Positions 25,780-34,155 of a stretch of DNA of 56,778 nucleotides are shown here, in pieces. The notes under the pieces are model-generated. The model saw nothing but the letters and a program-made list of their open reading frames with translations, searched no databases and was not told where the DNA came from. The DNA is from PMNU01 sp035479375 (GTDB lineage Bacteria > Patescibacteriota > Saccharimonadia > Saccharimonadales > UBA4665). The position numbers were made by a program, and so were the translations under genes. Location of the stretch: contig DATIIT010000015.1 in assembly GCA_035479375.1 (NCBI GenBank), positions 1 to 56,778 of the forward strand, given 5' to 3'. Every line of letters begins with the position of its first letter. Position 1 is the first letter of the stretch.

Positions 25780-26591
25780 TGCTGTTCTCCTGGTTGCGGG
25801 GGTTGGCCACTCTCTGGTTGGTTTACGGGCAGACCCTGCATGGCACGCTCGGCTTGCGCCGGTGTGAGACCCTGGCCGCTTTCGTTACGCTCTTGTTGCT
25901 CCCTGGCACCCATAATGTGGGCGGCATCCTCCGGGCCGTCAGGTGTGGCGGTAAGGCCAGTGGCCCTGTCTACGGCGTCGCCGAGGCGATGCACGGCACC
26001 TGGCCGTTCGGTGAGTGCGCCGGTGAGGAGTGCCTCAGCAGAAGCCGCATCCGGGTTGACGATGCGCCTGGCCGCCTCGCTGGCTGCAAGGCCAATTTGC
26101 TCGTCTATTTCTTGCCTGGCCGCCTCATGGGCGTCCGTAACCGGAGACAACGCGTCCCTAACGGCAGCCTCCAGTTCAGGGTTGGCGCCCCGCGGGACAG
26201 GCATCTTTGGGTCAATTGGCGGCGGGACGTACGGTGGGCGCTCGTCTCTCGGCTTGTCTGGCGAGGCTGGCGCTTCGGCCGTCGACGGCGCAGGGAAGAG
26301 CGGCGGGATTTCCGCGCTGAGGTCGTTCATTGCATCGCGCGCCATGCCGTGCACATCGGCGAGCCCGGGCGTGGGATCATCGTCTTCGTGGGGCTGGATC
26401 CGGTCAACTGTAAATGAAGGCCGGGACGGGTCAGGCGTGGCTTCCATGGCCACCACGGCGCCTTTGTTCTGCGGCTCCTCAAAAATGGCCTTAACCTGTG
26501 CGCCCACCTCGGGGACGTCGCCAGTTATTGGCGGCCGGCCGTCAGGATTCTCTCCGCCTGGATTTGGCAATGGTGCACCCCCTTCGCCCAT
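25776..26591 (-). CDS. Unrecognised proline-rich protein inside the ATP synthase operon
   Basis: A 271-aa protein between beta and epsilon. It is rich in Pro, Glu, Asp and Ala, with a likely disordered N-terminal half (PLNPGG-like starts, DDDPTPGLADV, PPYVPPPIDPKMPVP) and a more helical C-terminal half (ELEAAVRDALSPVTDAHEAA, EIDEQIGLAASEAARRIV). It ends PPQPGEQQ. No signal peptide or membrane helix. It starts 2 nt after atpD and its stop overlaps atpC (ATGA), so it must be translated with the ATPase. An accessory or regulatory protein of F1 is possible but only inferred from position. Confidence 0.65.
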   Translation of the reverse strand: MGEGGAPLPNPGGENPDGRPPITGDVPEVGAQVKAIFEEPQNKGAVVAMEATPDPSRPSFTVDRIQPHEDDDPTPGLADVHGMARDAMNDLSAEIPPLFPAPSTAEAPASPDKPRDERPPYVPPPIDPKMPVPRGANPELEAAVRDALSPVTDAHEAARQEIDEQIGLAASEAARRIVNPDAASAEALLTGALTERPGAVHRLGDAVDRATGLTATPDGPEDAAHIMGAREQQERNESGQGLTPAQAERAMQGLPVNQPESGQPPQPGEQQ

Positions 26592-26593
26592 GG

Positions 26594-27991
26594 CTACTTG
26601 ACCTCGCTGATGTCGCCCTTCATGTAGAAGGCGCTTTCCGGCTTGCTGTCGTGCTTACCGTCCAAAATTTCGCGGAAGCCCTTGATGGTGTCTTTCAGGC
26701 TCACGTACTTGCCGGGGTTGTTGGTGAATTTCTCGGCCACGAAGTTGGGCTGCGTCAGGAAGCGCGGGATGCGACGGGCGCGAGCCACGGTTTGCTTGTC
26801 TTCGTCAGACAATTCGTCCATGCCCAAAATGGCGATGATGTCTTGCAGGTCTTTGTAGCGCTGCAAAATGCGCTGCACTTCGCGGGCGACGTCGTAGTGT
26901 TCCTGGCCGACAATCTCCGGATCCAAGATGGTGCTGCTGGAGTCCAGCGGGTCCACGGCCGGGTACAAACCCTGCTCGGTGAGCGCGCGGTTCAACACAA
27001 TTGTGGAGTCGAGGTGGGCGAATGTGGTGGCTGGAGCCGGGTCGGTAAGGTCGTCGGCGGGCACGAACACGGCCTGGATCGAGGTGATGGAGCCAGACTT
27101 AGTGGAGGTAATGCGCTCTTGCAAGGCGCCCATTTCTTGCTGCAAGTTGGGCTGGTAGCCCACGGCGGACGGCAGGCGGCCCAACAGGGCAGACACCTCA
27201 GAACCGGCCTGGGTAAAGCGGAAGATGTTGTCGATGAACAGCAGCATGTCCTTGCCTTGGTCGCGGAAGGATTCGGCGATGGTCAGGCCGCTTAAGGCCA
27301 CGCGCAAACGGGCGCCCGGCGGCTCGTTCATCTGGCCGAAGACCAGCGCGGTGTTCTTGAGCACGTCGGCCTCTTTCATTTCCATGTAGAGGTCGTTGCC
27401 CTCGCGGGTGCGCTCGCCAACGCCGGCGAACACCGAGTAGCCGCTGTGGAACTTGGCAATGTTGTTAATGAATTCCTGGATGAGCACGGTCTTGCCTACG
27501 CCGGCGCCGCCAAACAAGCCAACCTTACCGCCCTTGACGATGGGTGCGATAAGGTCAATGACTTTCAGGCCGGTTTCCAGCACTTCCACCGAGCCGGACT
27601 GGTCGTCGAAGCTCGGCGCGTCGCGGTGGATGGGCGCGGTCACCTTAAAGTTGTTGCCTTCGGTGATGCCGTCAATCGGCTCGCCAATGACGCTAAACAT
27701 GCGGCCCAGGGTGGCGTCACCCACGGGCACGGAAATGGGGGCGCCAGTGTCTTCGACGTCCGCGCCGCGCTTCAGGCCGTCGGTGCCAGCCAAAGCCACG
27801 GTGCGCACCACGGTTTCACTGAGGTGCTGCGCCACTTCCAGCAGCAAATTCTTGCCGTCTAGTTTGGTTTTGAGCGCGTAGTTAATTGCGGGCAGGTGGC
27901 CGCCCGGAAACTCCACGTCCACCACCACGCCCACCACCTGCACGACCTTGCCGGCCGCGAGCTTGGTTTTGTCTTTCGTATCTGTTGCCAT
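26594..27991 (-). CDS. atpD: ATP synthase F1 beta subunit
   Basis: A 465-aa catalytic beta subunit. Visible motifs: P-loop GGAGVGKTVLIQEF, FAGVGERTREGNDLYMEM (catalytic Glu), LLFIDNIFRFTQAGSEVSALLGR (Walker B Asp and the ATPase signature area) and the DELSDEDK stretch of the DELSEED region. It synthesises ATP in the alpha3beta3 ring. Its start overlaps the previous small gene by one base (TAATG). Confidence 0.97.
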   Translation of the reverse strand: MATDTKDKTKLAAGKVVQVVGVVVDVEFPGGHLPAINYALKTKLDGKNLLLEVAQHLSETVVRTVALAGTDGLKRGADVEDTGAPISVPVGDATLGRMFSVIGEPIDGITEGNNFKVTAPIHRDAPSFDDQSGSVEVLETGLKVIDLIAPIVKGGKVGLFGGAGVGKTVLIQEFINNIAKFHSGYSVFAGVGERTREGNDLYMEMKEADVLKNTALVFGQMNEPPGARLRVALSGLTIAESFRDQGKDMLLFIDNIFRFTQAGSEVSALLGRLPSAVGYQPNLQQEMGALQERITSTKSGSITSIQAVFVPADDLTDPAPATTFAHLDSTIVLNRALTEQGLYPAVDPLDSSSTILDPEIVGQEHYDVAREVQRILQRYKDLQDIIAILGMDELSDEDKQTVARARRIPRFLTQPNFVAEKFTNNPGKYVSLKDTIKGFREILDGKHDSKPESAFYMKGDISEVK

Positions 27992-28179
27992 TATTGTTCT
28001 CCTTGTTGCGATTGTTGTGAGGTGTTAAGTTCCGGTAATCCTGCTTCTAAGCCCAAGACAACAGCTTGGGTATCGTCGACCAGTCCATGGGGGAACCCGA
28101 GATCCTCAACGGTGATAAACTTCCGGAAGTCATCCCTGTCCCGATCCTCACGATAACTGGCCGCTTCACCCGAGGTCAT
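27991..28179 (-). CDS. Unrecognised 62-aa protein inside the ATP synthase operon
   Basis: A small, very charged protein (YREDRDRDDFRKFITVEDLG) with a glutamine-rich C terminus (NTSQQSQQGEQ). It is between gamma and beta, overlapping atpG by ATGA and atpD by TAATG. Such tight coupling at both ends argues for a real gene. No family recognised; no membrane segment. Confidence 0.6.
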   Translation of the reverse strand: MTSGEAASYREDRDRDDFRKFITVEDLGFPHGLVDDTQAVVLGLEAGLPELNTSQQSQQGEQ

Positions 28180-29045
28180 TTCAACGCCTCCGCGCCGCCG
28201 GTAATCTCGGCCAGCTCCTGGGTGATGGCGGCCTGGCGGGCGTTGTTGTACACCAGCGTGAGGTCGTCGATGAGGTCCGAGGCGTTGTCGGTGGCGTTTT
28301 TCATGGCCAGCATGCGCATAGACTGCTCGCTGGCGATGGCCTCCAGGAATGCCTGATAAATTTGCGATTCCAGCAGGCGCAGGGCAGCGGCGCGCAGCAG
28401 GGAGCCAGCGTCCGGCTCCACGTCGGCGTGCGCCAGTTCGTCGTCCAGCTCGGCTTCTTCAAAGCCGGCCGGCAGCAGGCGCTGCAGCTGCACCTCTTGG
28501 CTGATGCTCGAAATAAACTTGGTAAAGATGATGTCCACTTGGTCTACGTCGCCGTCGGCGAATTTGCCCACCACGCTAGACAAGATGGGGCGCAATTCGT
28601 CGGCGCTCGGCTTGTCTGGCATTTTGGTGTAGACGCTGTCTACCTCCAGGCCGGCAACGTGGCTGGCGGCCTGCGCAGCCTTGCGGCCAATGGCCACCAC
28701 GCTGGTCTTGATGCCTTTGGCGTGGTCGGCTTGCGCCTCATGGATGAGCGTACGGACAACATTGGCGTCGTACGCCCCGGCCAGGCCGAGGTCGCTGGTG
28801 ATGGTGATGATCAGGCGGCGCTTCACCGGGCGCTCGGTAAACAGGCGGAACTCACTTTCGTCGGCAGCCAGTTGGCGCAGGCGGGTCATGATCTCGCGGG
28901 CCAGCTGGGCGTACTCGCGCGGGCGCAGCACGGCTTCCTGGGCGTGGCGCAGCTTGCTGGCAGCCACCAGCTGCATGGCCTTGGTGATCTGGCGGGTGTT
29001 GCGTACGCTGCCGATGCGGCGCTTGATTTGCTGGCGGGACGGCAT
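28176..29045 (-). CDS. atpG: ATP synthase F1 gamma subunit
   Basis: A 289-aa gamma subunit forming the rotating shaft. The N terminus PSRQQIKRRIGSVRNTRQIT and MQLVAASKLRHAQ, and the C-terminal ATDNASDLIDDLTLVYNNAR with RQAAITQELAEI, are hallmark segments of the family. The SDLGLAGAYDANV region corresponds to the usual GLCGxxN site but with Ala for Cys-containing residues. It is coupled to the small genes on both sides. Confidence 0.96.
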   Translation of the reverse strand: MPSRQQIKRRIGSVRNTRQITKAMQLVAASKLRHAQEAVLRPREYAQLAREIMTRLRQLAADESEFRLFTERPVKRRLIITITSDLGLAGAYDANVVRTLIHEAQADHAKGIKTSVVAIGRKAAQAASHVAGLEVDSVYTKMPDKPSADELRPILSSVVGKFADGDVDQVDIIFTKFISSISQEVQLQRLLPAGFEEAELDDELAHADVEPDAGSLLRAAALRLLESQIYQAFLEAIASEQSMRMLAMKNATDNASDLIDDLTLVYNNARQAAITQELAEITGGAEALK

Positions 29046-29371
29046 TAGGCTTCTCCTCCTTCGCTTGGACGACGGATTACCGCATGGCCAAGCGCATCGG
29101 CAGCCTGAATAATGAGCAGGGTGCGGCGCGCCAAAACGTCAGGTTCGCCTTGCTTGGGAGCAGCATCCGGACTGGTAATTGCGCGTGCCAATGCTGTGGC
29201 GGTAACAAAATCGCGTGGCTGACCTATCCAACTTTCTTCTAAACGAGAGACGTCTACATCCACCGCCACGGCGTTGGCGAGTCCGGTAGGGCTAAGCTCT
29301 GCCGCCCGGGCAGCAGCCTCAGCCGGTACGCCAAGACTCACCATCGCTCGAAGAGCTTCTGCCGACTCCAT
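29045..29371 (-). CDS. Unrecognised 108-aa protein inside the ATP synthase operon
   Basis: Starts MESAEALRAMVSLGVPAEAA; a longer in-frame reading would run back into atpA. It is alanine-rich and predicted helical, with a basic end (RRPSEGGEA). It begins 4 nt after the atpA stop and its stop overlaps the atpG start (TAATG). A UBA-like pattern (SLGVPAEAAARAAEL) is suggestive but weak. No family recognised. Position alone ties it to the ATPase. Confidence 0.6.
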   Translation of the reverse strand: MESAEALRAMVSLGVPAEAAARAAELSPTGLANAVAVDVDVSRLEESWIGQPRDFVTATALARAITSPDAAPKQGEPDVLARRTLLIIQAADALGHAVIRRPSEGGEA

Positions 29372-29375
29372 TTGC

Positions 29376-30932
29376 TTACCCCTGCGCCTTCTTCGGCTTA
29401 GCAGCTGCGGCGTAGCCCTTAGCGACCTTTTCGGCGGCCTCGGCCACGGTTTTTTCGATGTCTTCGGTGGGTTTATCACCCTTGTTGAGGGTCTTCATGA
29501 CCGCGCCGTGCTTGTCTTCCATGTAGGAGAGCAGCTCAGCCTGGGCGTCCTTGACCTTTTCGGTAGGGACGGTGTCGAAGGCGCCCTTGGTGGCGGCCAA
29601 CAGGCTAACGGTCTGCCCGGCAACGGACAGCGGTTGGTACTGCTTCTGCTTGAGCAGCTCGGTGAGGCGCTGGCCGCGCTCGATGCGCTGCTTGGTCTCG
29701 GCGTCTAGGTCGCTGGAGAATTGGGCGAAGGAGGCCAGCTCGCGGAACTGGGCCAGGCTCAACTTCAAACCGCCGGACACGCTCTTCACGGCCTTGGTCT
29801 GCGCCGCGCCACCCACGCGTGACACACTCAAACCAACAGAGATAGCCGGGCGGATACCCTGGTAGAACAAGCTGGTTTCCAGGAAGATCTGGCCGTCGGT
29901 AATAGAAATGACGTTGGTAGGGATGTAGGCGGAGATGTCGCCGGCCTGCGTCTCAATAATCGGTAGGGCGGTCAAAGACCCGGCGCCGAGCTCGTCGTTG
30001 AGCTTAGCGGCGCGCTCCAGCAAGCGGGAGTGCAGGTAAAAGACGTCGCCCGGGTAGGCTTCGCGGCCCGGTGGGCGGCGCAGCAGCAGGGACATCTGGC
30101 GGTAGGCCACGGCGTGCTTGGTAAGGTCGTCGTGGATGATCAGGGCGTGCTGGCCGTTGTCGCGGAAGTACTCGCCCATGGCGGTACCGGCGTACGGCGC
30201 CAAGTACAGCAGCGGGGCGGGGTCGCTAGGGCTGGTAGCCACCACAATGGTCTGCTCCATAACGCCTTCGCGCTTCAGGCGCTCTACCAACGCGGCCACC
30301 TTGGACATCTTCTGGCCAACTGCCACGTAGATGTTGATGACGCCGGTCTTTTGCTTGGCCTGGTTAATCATGGTGTCTACGGCCACGGCGGTCTTGCCGG
30401 TTTGGCGGTCGCCGATGATCAGCTCACGCTGGCCGCGGCCAATCGGCACCAAGGAGTCAATAGACAACAGGCCGGTCATCAGCGGTTCGTGCACGGATTT
30501 GCGGGCCATCACGCCAGGGGCGGGGCGCTCCAAAAGGCCGCGCTGCTTGGCTTTGATGGCGCCCTTGCCGTCCAGCGGCTCGCCGAGCGGGTTCACCACG
30601 CGGCCAACCATTTCCGGGCCCACGGGTACGTCCAAAACGTGCCCGGTCATGGTCACTTTGGCGCCGGCGACCACGTTGGCGTCGTTGCCCAAAATCACCG
30701 CGCCGATCTCGTCTTCCAACAAGTTCAGGGCAAAGGCGGTCACACTGCCGCCAGTGCGGGTCTCGATTTCGATCACTTCGTTGTAGCCGGCGTTGCGCAG
30801 GCCGTACACCCACGCTACGCCGTCACCGACGCGGGTAACAATGCCCGCTTCTTCCAACCCGCGGCTGGTGCGCAAAGACTGGATGGCGTCGCGCAGCTCG
30901 GCGGATAGTTCTTGGATTGCTAAATCACTCAT
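29376..30932 (-). CDS. atpA: ATP synthase F1 alpha subunit
   Basis: A 518-aa non-catalytic alpha subunit. P-loop GDRQTGKTAVAVDTMINQ, the LIIGDRQTGK context, FYLHSRLLERAAKL with the arginine-finger neighbourhood SVSRVGGAAQTKAVK, and the N-terminal EEAGIVTRVGDGVAWVYGL are all typical. AGGAG lies before the ATG. It carries a 20-residue lysine/alanine-rich C-terminal extension, common among relatives. Part of the operon between delta and the first extra gene. Confidence 0.97.
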   Translation of the reverse strand: MSDLAIQELSAELRDAIQSLRTSRGLEEAGIVTRVGDGVAWVYGLRNAGYNEVIEIETRTGGSVTAFALNLLEDEIGAVILGNDANVVAGAKVTMTGHVLDVPVGPEMVGRVVNPLGEPLDGKGAIKAKQRGLLERPAPGVMARKSVHEPLMTGLLSIDSLVPIGRGQRELIIGDRQTGKTAVAVDTMINQAKQKTGVINIYVAVGQKMSKVAALVERLKREGVMEQTIVVATSPSDPAPLLYLAPYAGTAMGEYFRDNGQHALIIHDDLTKHAVAYRQMSLLLRRPPGREAYPGDVFYLHSRLLERAAKLNDELGAGSLTALPIIETQAGDISAYIPTNVISITDGQIFLETSLFYQGIRPAISVGLSVSRVGGAAQTKAVKSVSGGLKLSLAQFRELASFAQFSSDLDAETKQRIERGQRLTELLKQKQYQPLSVAGQTVSLLAATKGAFDTVPTEKVKDAQAELLSYMEDKHGAVMKTLNKGDKPTEDIEKTVAEAAEKVAKGYAAAAKPKKAQG

Positions 30933-30955
30933 ATAATTCTCTTCATCTCCTCTGG

Positions 30956-31351
30956 TTACAGGCTCGCTAATTGCTTGAGTTTAGTGCGTATGCTGGCGTC
31001 AAGTTGCGCATCCGGCGTGCGGGCGATTAAGCCGCCCAGCAGGCTGGGGTCAAGATGCTCGGCCAACTCCACGCGCTTGGCATCGGTGGCGGCGGCAAGG
31101 GTGTGCTTGAGTTCGGTGCGCACGGCGTCGGTAAGTTTGCGGGCGCTGGTAACGTCCACTAACAGGTGGCCAGACTGCTCATACAGCTCGTGGGCGAGGT
31201 CGTTAATAAACAGGTCTAGGTCGTCCACCATTTTCTGGTCCATCAGGTAGGCGGCCGTGGCCTTGAGCCAGTGTTTCTGGCGCGTAGGCTCGGCCAGCAG
31301 CCGGGAGGCTACCGTGCGGGCTATGACTCGTCGCGACACCTTGTTATTCAC
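30956..31351 (-). CDS. atpH: ATP synthase F1 delta subunit
   Basis: A 131-aa, short version of the peripheral-stalk subunit (about 175 aa is usual). The C-terminal segment HLLVDVTSARKLTDAV...LKHTLAAATDAKRVELAEHLDPSLLGG is the conserved delta/OSCP signature ending with LLGGLIAR. GTG 31351, one base after the atpF stop, is the most likely start; a longer ORF would overlap atpF. It links the stator b subunits to F1. Confidence 0.85.
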   Translation of the reverse strand: MNNKVSRRVIARTVASRLLAEPTRQKHWLKATAAYLMDQKMVDDLDLFINDLAHELYEQSGHLLVDVTSARKLTDAVRTELKHTLAAATDAKRVELAEHLDPSLLGGLIARTPDAQLDASIRTKLKQLASL

Positions 31352-31352
31352 C

Positions 31353-31889
31353 TTACGCCGTCTCCTTAGCGAGTGCTTTTTGAACCAGGCTGGCATCTTT
31401 TTTGTCGTCCAGCTTCTCGCCAATCACGCGCTCAGTGGCCAAAGCCACCAGCTCCACCGTGTCTCTTTTGAGCGCTTCGCGAGCCTTGGCAACGTCCATG
31501 CTCAGCTGCTGGCGGGCGTCGGCCACGATTTGCTCGGCGCGGGCCTTGGCTTTGCTTTCGGCCTCGGCCACCATGCTGGCCGATTCCTGCTGGGTGCGCG
31601 CCAAGATGTCGTCCGCCTCTTTGCGGGCGTCCTCGAGCATCTCGGCCACTTTGGCCTCAGCGGCCTGGGCGGCTTCTTGCGACTCTTTGGCTTCAGCCAG
31701 GCCGGCTTCAATAGCCGAGCGGCGGTCGTCAATCGTTTTCACCAGGGCGGGGTAGACAAACTTACCTAAGATGAACACCAGGATCGCAAACGCCACGCCT
31801 TGCTCAATAAACAGCTGCGCGTTCAAGCCCAACGCCTGGAACAAGCCAGGGTTAGAAGCGCCTTCAGTTGTTGCTAAAACAGTCAGCAT
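31353..31889 (-). CDS. atpF: ATP synthase F0 b subunit
   Basis: A 178-aa stator subunit. One membrane helix near residues 28-50 (QGVAFAILVFILGKFVYPAL) is followed by a long charged coiled coil rich in Ala, Glu, Lys (AEAKESQEAAQAAEAKVAEM and on). The pattern and position between c and delta identify it although sequence conservation is low. It forms the peripheral stalk. Confidence 0.92.
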   Translation of the reverse strand: MLTVLATTEGASNPGLFQALGLNAQLFIEQGVAFAILVFILGKFVYPALVKTIDDRRSAIEAGLAEAKESQEAAQAAEAKVAEMLEDARKEADDILARTQQESASMVAEAESKAKARAEQIVADARQQLSMDVAKAREALKRDTVELVALATERVIGEKLDDKKDASLVQKALAKETA

Positions 31890-31909
31890 GTTTGCTTCCT
31901 ATAAATCCC

Positions 31910-32131
31910 TTATTTCAAGAACTTAACAATAAGGGCAACCACCAAACCGATGATGGCCAAGGCGTCCACGAAGGACATAGCCAGGATCATCAAGGTGCGG
32001 ATTTTGCCCAGGGCTTCGGGGTTGCGGCCGGCAGCTTGCACGGCGCCCAAACCAACCAGGCCCAAACCAATGCCACAGCCGGCGGCTGCGATCGCGTAGG
32101 TCAGGCCAAATGCGAGGGGGGTGATATCCAT
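31910..32131 (-). CDS. atpE: ATP synthase F0 c subunit
   Basis: A 73-aa two-helix proteolipid. The polar loop AGRNPEALGKI (Arg36, Asn37, Pro38) and the ion-binding carboxylate Asp56 in AMSFVDALAIIGLV are clear. Aspartate instead of glutamate, and the absence of the Ser/Thr-rich coordination pattern of Na+ rings, suggest proton coupling. It forms the rotating c-ring. Confidence 0.95.
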   Translation of the reverse strand: MDITPLAFGLTYAIAAAGCGIGLGLVGLGAVQAAGRNPEALGKIRTLMILAMSFVDALAIIGLVVALIVKFLK

Positions 32132-32160
32132 TACTTTATAACTCCTTTTAATTACCTAAT

Positions 32161-32952
32161 TTAACTCTTGTCTGCGGCCGCGTCAGCGTGCGCGTCTTCA
32201 CCGTTGGGCAAGCCCAGGCTAATGAATGCGACCGTCAACATAAAGAACACGTACGCCTGCACGGCGCCAACAAAAAGTTCCAAACAATAGAACAGCGGGA
32301 GGGAAATAGCCGCCGCGTAGCTGCTCAAGTACGCGATGACTGCCAGCAGCACTTCGCCGCCGAACACGTTACCAAAAATACGCAGGGAAAGCGCCAGCAA
32401 ACGGCTAAACTCCGCCACAATTTCCAGGATACCCTCAAAGCTATGCAGCGGATCCTTGAGCGGGCTAATAAGGTAGCGGCGGATGTTGCCAAAGAAGCCG
32501 TGCTTCTTAATGGCCCACACCTGCGCCGTACCCATAGAGATAATGGCCAGCGCAAAGGTGGTGTTCATGTCTGCGGCGGCGCCGCGGAACAGTGGTGTGC
32601 CGTGGTAGGTTACCGAGCCCACAAATGGGAACACGCCCAGCCAGTTATTCACCAAAAAGAAGAACAGTAGGGTGACGGCCAGGGGCAGGATTTTGCGCGC
32701 CACCTGCTTGTCGCCAACCACCTCTATAGTGGTGTCGTACAGACTCTCGAACGCCCACAAAATAGTGTGCATAAACAGGCTGCGCGAGCCGCGCTTGGCC
32801 GCCCGGACAGTCCAAAACAGCAAGCCCAAAATAATTGCCACGCCTACAATCCCCAGCATCTGCGAGTTGGTGACCGCCAGCGGCCCAATGTGGAACAACG
32901 TCTCTGGTGCGACGCTAACAACGGGCGGTTTGGCGGCGAATGTAGTAAGCAT
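32161..32952 (-). CDS. atpB: ATP synthase F0 a subunit
   Basis: A 263-aa polytopic protein carrying the proton half-channels. The essential arginine is Arg191 in LLALSLRIFGNVFGGE. Upstream IHTILWAFESLYDTT-like and VNNWLGVFPFVGS segments, and the final helix AVQAYVFFMLTVAFISL, match the family. Its start overlaps the AtpZ/I-like gene by one base (TAATG). Confidence 0.95.
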   Translation of the reverse strand: MLTTFAAKPPVVSVAPETLFHIGPLAVTNSQMLGIVGVAIILGLLFWTVRAAKRGSRSLFMHTILWAFESLYDTTIEVVGDKQVARKILPLAVTLLFFFLVNNWLGVFPFVGSVTYHGTPLFRGAAADMNTTFALAIISMGTAQVWAIKKHGFFGNIRRYLISPLKDPLHSFEGILEIVAEFSRLLALSLRIFGNVFGGEVLLAVIAYLSSYAAAISLPLFYCLELFVGAVQAYVFFMLTVAFISLGLPNGEDAHADAAADKS

Positions 32953-33236
32953 TATTTTTTACCTCTCTGTTGGATATTCTCGGCTTTTTGGACGGCAGCA
33001 AGTTGGCGCTTCACCAGCAAAATGGCCAACCCAAACCCCACAACAACGCTTACTAGCGTAATCCAGGGCTTGCTGCCCAGTTTGCGGTCGGCAATAATGC
33101 CGAGCACTGTGCATAAAATGACCGGGGTCGCAATCCGCCAGGTGGTGTCCAGAAAGGTGAGTGCCAGAACGCCGACGGTTGTATTAACGTCGTTACCACC
33201 AGATTTAGTCGTCGGTGCGTCGGCGGCTTGCTTCAT
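32952..33236 (-). CDS. AtpZ/AtpI-like small membrane protein heading the ATP synthase operon
   Basis: A 94-aa protein with two membrane helices (TWRIATPVILCTVLGIIA and PWITLVSVVVGFGLAILLV) around the short loop DRKLGSK, as in the AtpZ/AtpI families whose members help c-ring assembly or act in cation transport. It is first in the operon and the only gene with its own promoter, a TGA-TATAGT box 9 nt before the ATG. Confidence 0.75.
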   Translation of the reverse strand: MKQAADAPTTKSGGNDVNTTVGVLALTFLDTTWRIATPVILCTVLGIIADRKLGSKPWITLVSVVVGFGLAILLVKRQLAAVQKAENIQQRGKK

Positions 33237-33245
33237 TTCTTGTTT

Positions 33246-33254
33246 ACTATATCA
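33246..33254 (-). promoter_or_regulatory. Extended -10 promoter of the ATP synthase operon (leaderless type)
   Basis: On the minus strand TGA-TATAGT ends 9 nt before ATG 33236. There is no Shine-Dalgarno sequence in the space, so the operon mRNA is predicted to begin within two or three bases of the first codon. Confidence 0.6.
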
Positions 33255-33295
33255 GATGGGCACCGGAGGATGCAACATGTGCTATGCTGGAATAT

Positions 33296-33553
33296 ATGAA
33301 TGACGCATCCAAACTCATCATCTACGGCGCCGAGTGGTGCGCCTTTTGCCACCAGGCCATGCACTACCTGGACGGGCTCGGGGTGAAGTACACTTACAAA
33401 AACGTTGACCTCAACGTGGACGACGCCAAAGCGGCGGTAGAAAAGTCTGGCCAAACCGGCATCCCGGTCATCGATTTGGAAGGCGAAATTATCATTGGCT
33501 TTGACCGTGCCAAAATCGACGCCACGCTTAAAAGCAAACAGCTCGTCAAGTAG
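33296..33553 (+). CDS. Glutaredoxin-like protein
   Basis: An 85-aa thioredoxin-fold protein: KLIIYGAEWCAFCHQAMHYL with the CAFC redox pair, the TGIPVIDLEG cis-proline segment and IIGFDRAKI end. It reduces disulfides in the cytoplasm. ATG 33296 is chosen because longer readings run through the promoter. TGC-TATGCT lies 7 nt before it, a leaderless-type start. It is followed after 2 nt by the CobO-like gene. Confidence 0.88.
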   Translation: MNDASKLIIYGAEWCAFCHQAMHYLDGLGVKYTYKNVDLNVDDAKAAVEKSGQTGIPVIDLEGEIIIGFDRAKIDATLKSKQLVK

Positions 33554-33555
33554 CC

Positions 33556-34125
33556 ATGGCGTTTGAAGACTACCAGACCAAGGATAGCGTGGTAGTGGTG
33601 TACACCGGCGAGGGCAAGGGCAAGACCAGCGCCGGCCTAGGGCTGCTGGCGCGGGCGCTGGGCAACCGCTGGAATGTGGCGTTTATCCAATTTATTAAGT
33701 ATTGGGGCGTGGGCGAGCACGTATTTATCCGCGACATCATGCCGCTCTACAAAGACCAGCTGCACTTTTACAAGGGCGGCAAGGGCTTTTACAACGCCGG
33801 CGAGCTGAGCGCCGAGTTTGTCACCCCCGCGCAGCACAAAGCCGCCGCCCGCGAGACATTTAACGAGGCGCTGCGCTGCGCGGCCAGCGGTGCCTATGAC
33901 CTCGTGATCTGCGACGAAATCAACAACGCCGTGCACGACGGGCTGCTCACCGTAGCGCAGGTGAAAAAACTTATTGCCGGCCGCGCCCCAAACACCAGCC
34001 TGTGCCTCACCGGCCGCAATTTTCCGCCGGAGCTGCTACCGCTGGCCGACATCGCCACCGACATGCACAAGATCAAGCACCATTTTGACGACAAGTTTGT
34101 GGCCAATAAAGGGATTGATTTTTAA
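33556..34125 (+). CDS. CobO/BtuR-type P-loop ATP:corrinoid adenosyltransferase-like protein
   Basis: A 189-aa protein with the family P-loop YTGEGKGKTSAGLGLLARAL, then FIQFIKYWGVGEH and VICDEINNAVHDGLL and CLTGRNFPPELL, as in ATP:cob(I)alamin adenosyltransferases. That enzyme makes coenzyme B12; no B12-dependent enzyme is visible in the window, so another nucleotide-transfer or scavenging role is possible. It directly follows the glutaredoxin gene with a 2-nt gap and is probably in its operon. Confidence 0.85.
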   Translation: MAFEDYQTKDSVVVVYTGEGKGKTSAGLGLLARALGNRWNVAFIQFIKYWGVGEHVFIRDIMPLYKDQLHFYKGGKGFYNAGELSAEFVTPAQHKAAARETFNEALRCAASGAYDLVICDEINNAVHDGLLTVAQVKKLIAGRAPNTSLCLTGRNFPPELLPLADIATDMHKIKHHFDDKFVANKGIDF

Positions 34126-34155
34126 GCCGGGCAAGACGCCGCGGGCAGGGCAGGC

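Noticed and set aside
26498..27295. 265-aa open frame antisense to atpD
   Set aside because: Mirror of the conserved atpD gene; composition dominated by codon-complement residues.
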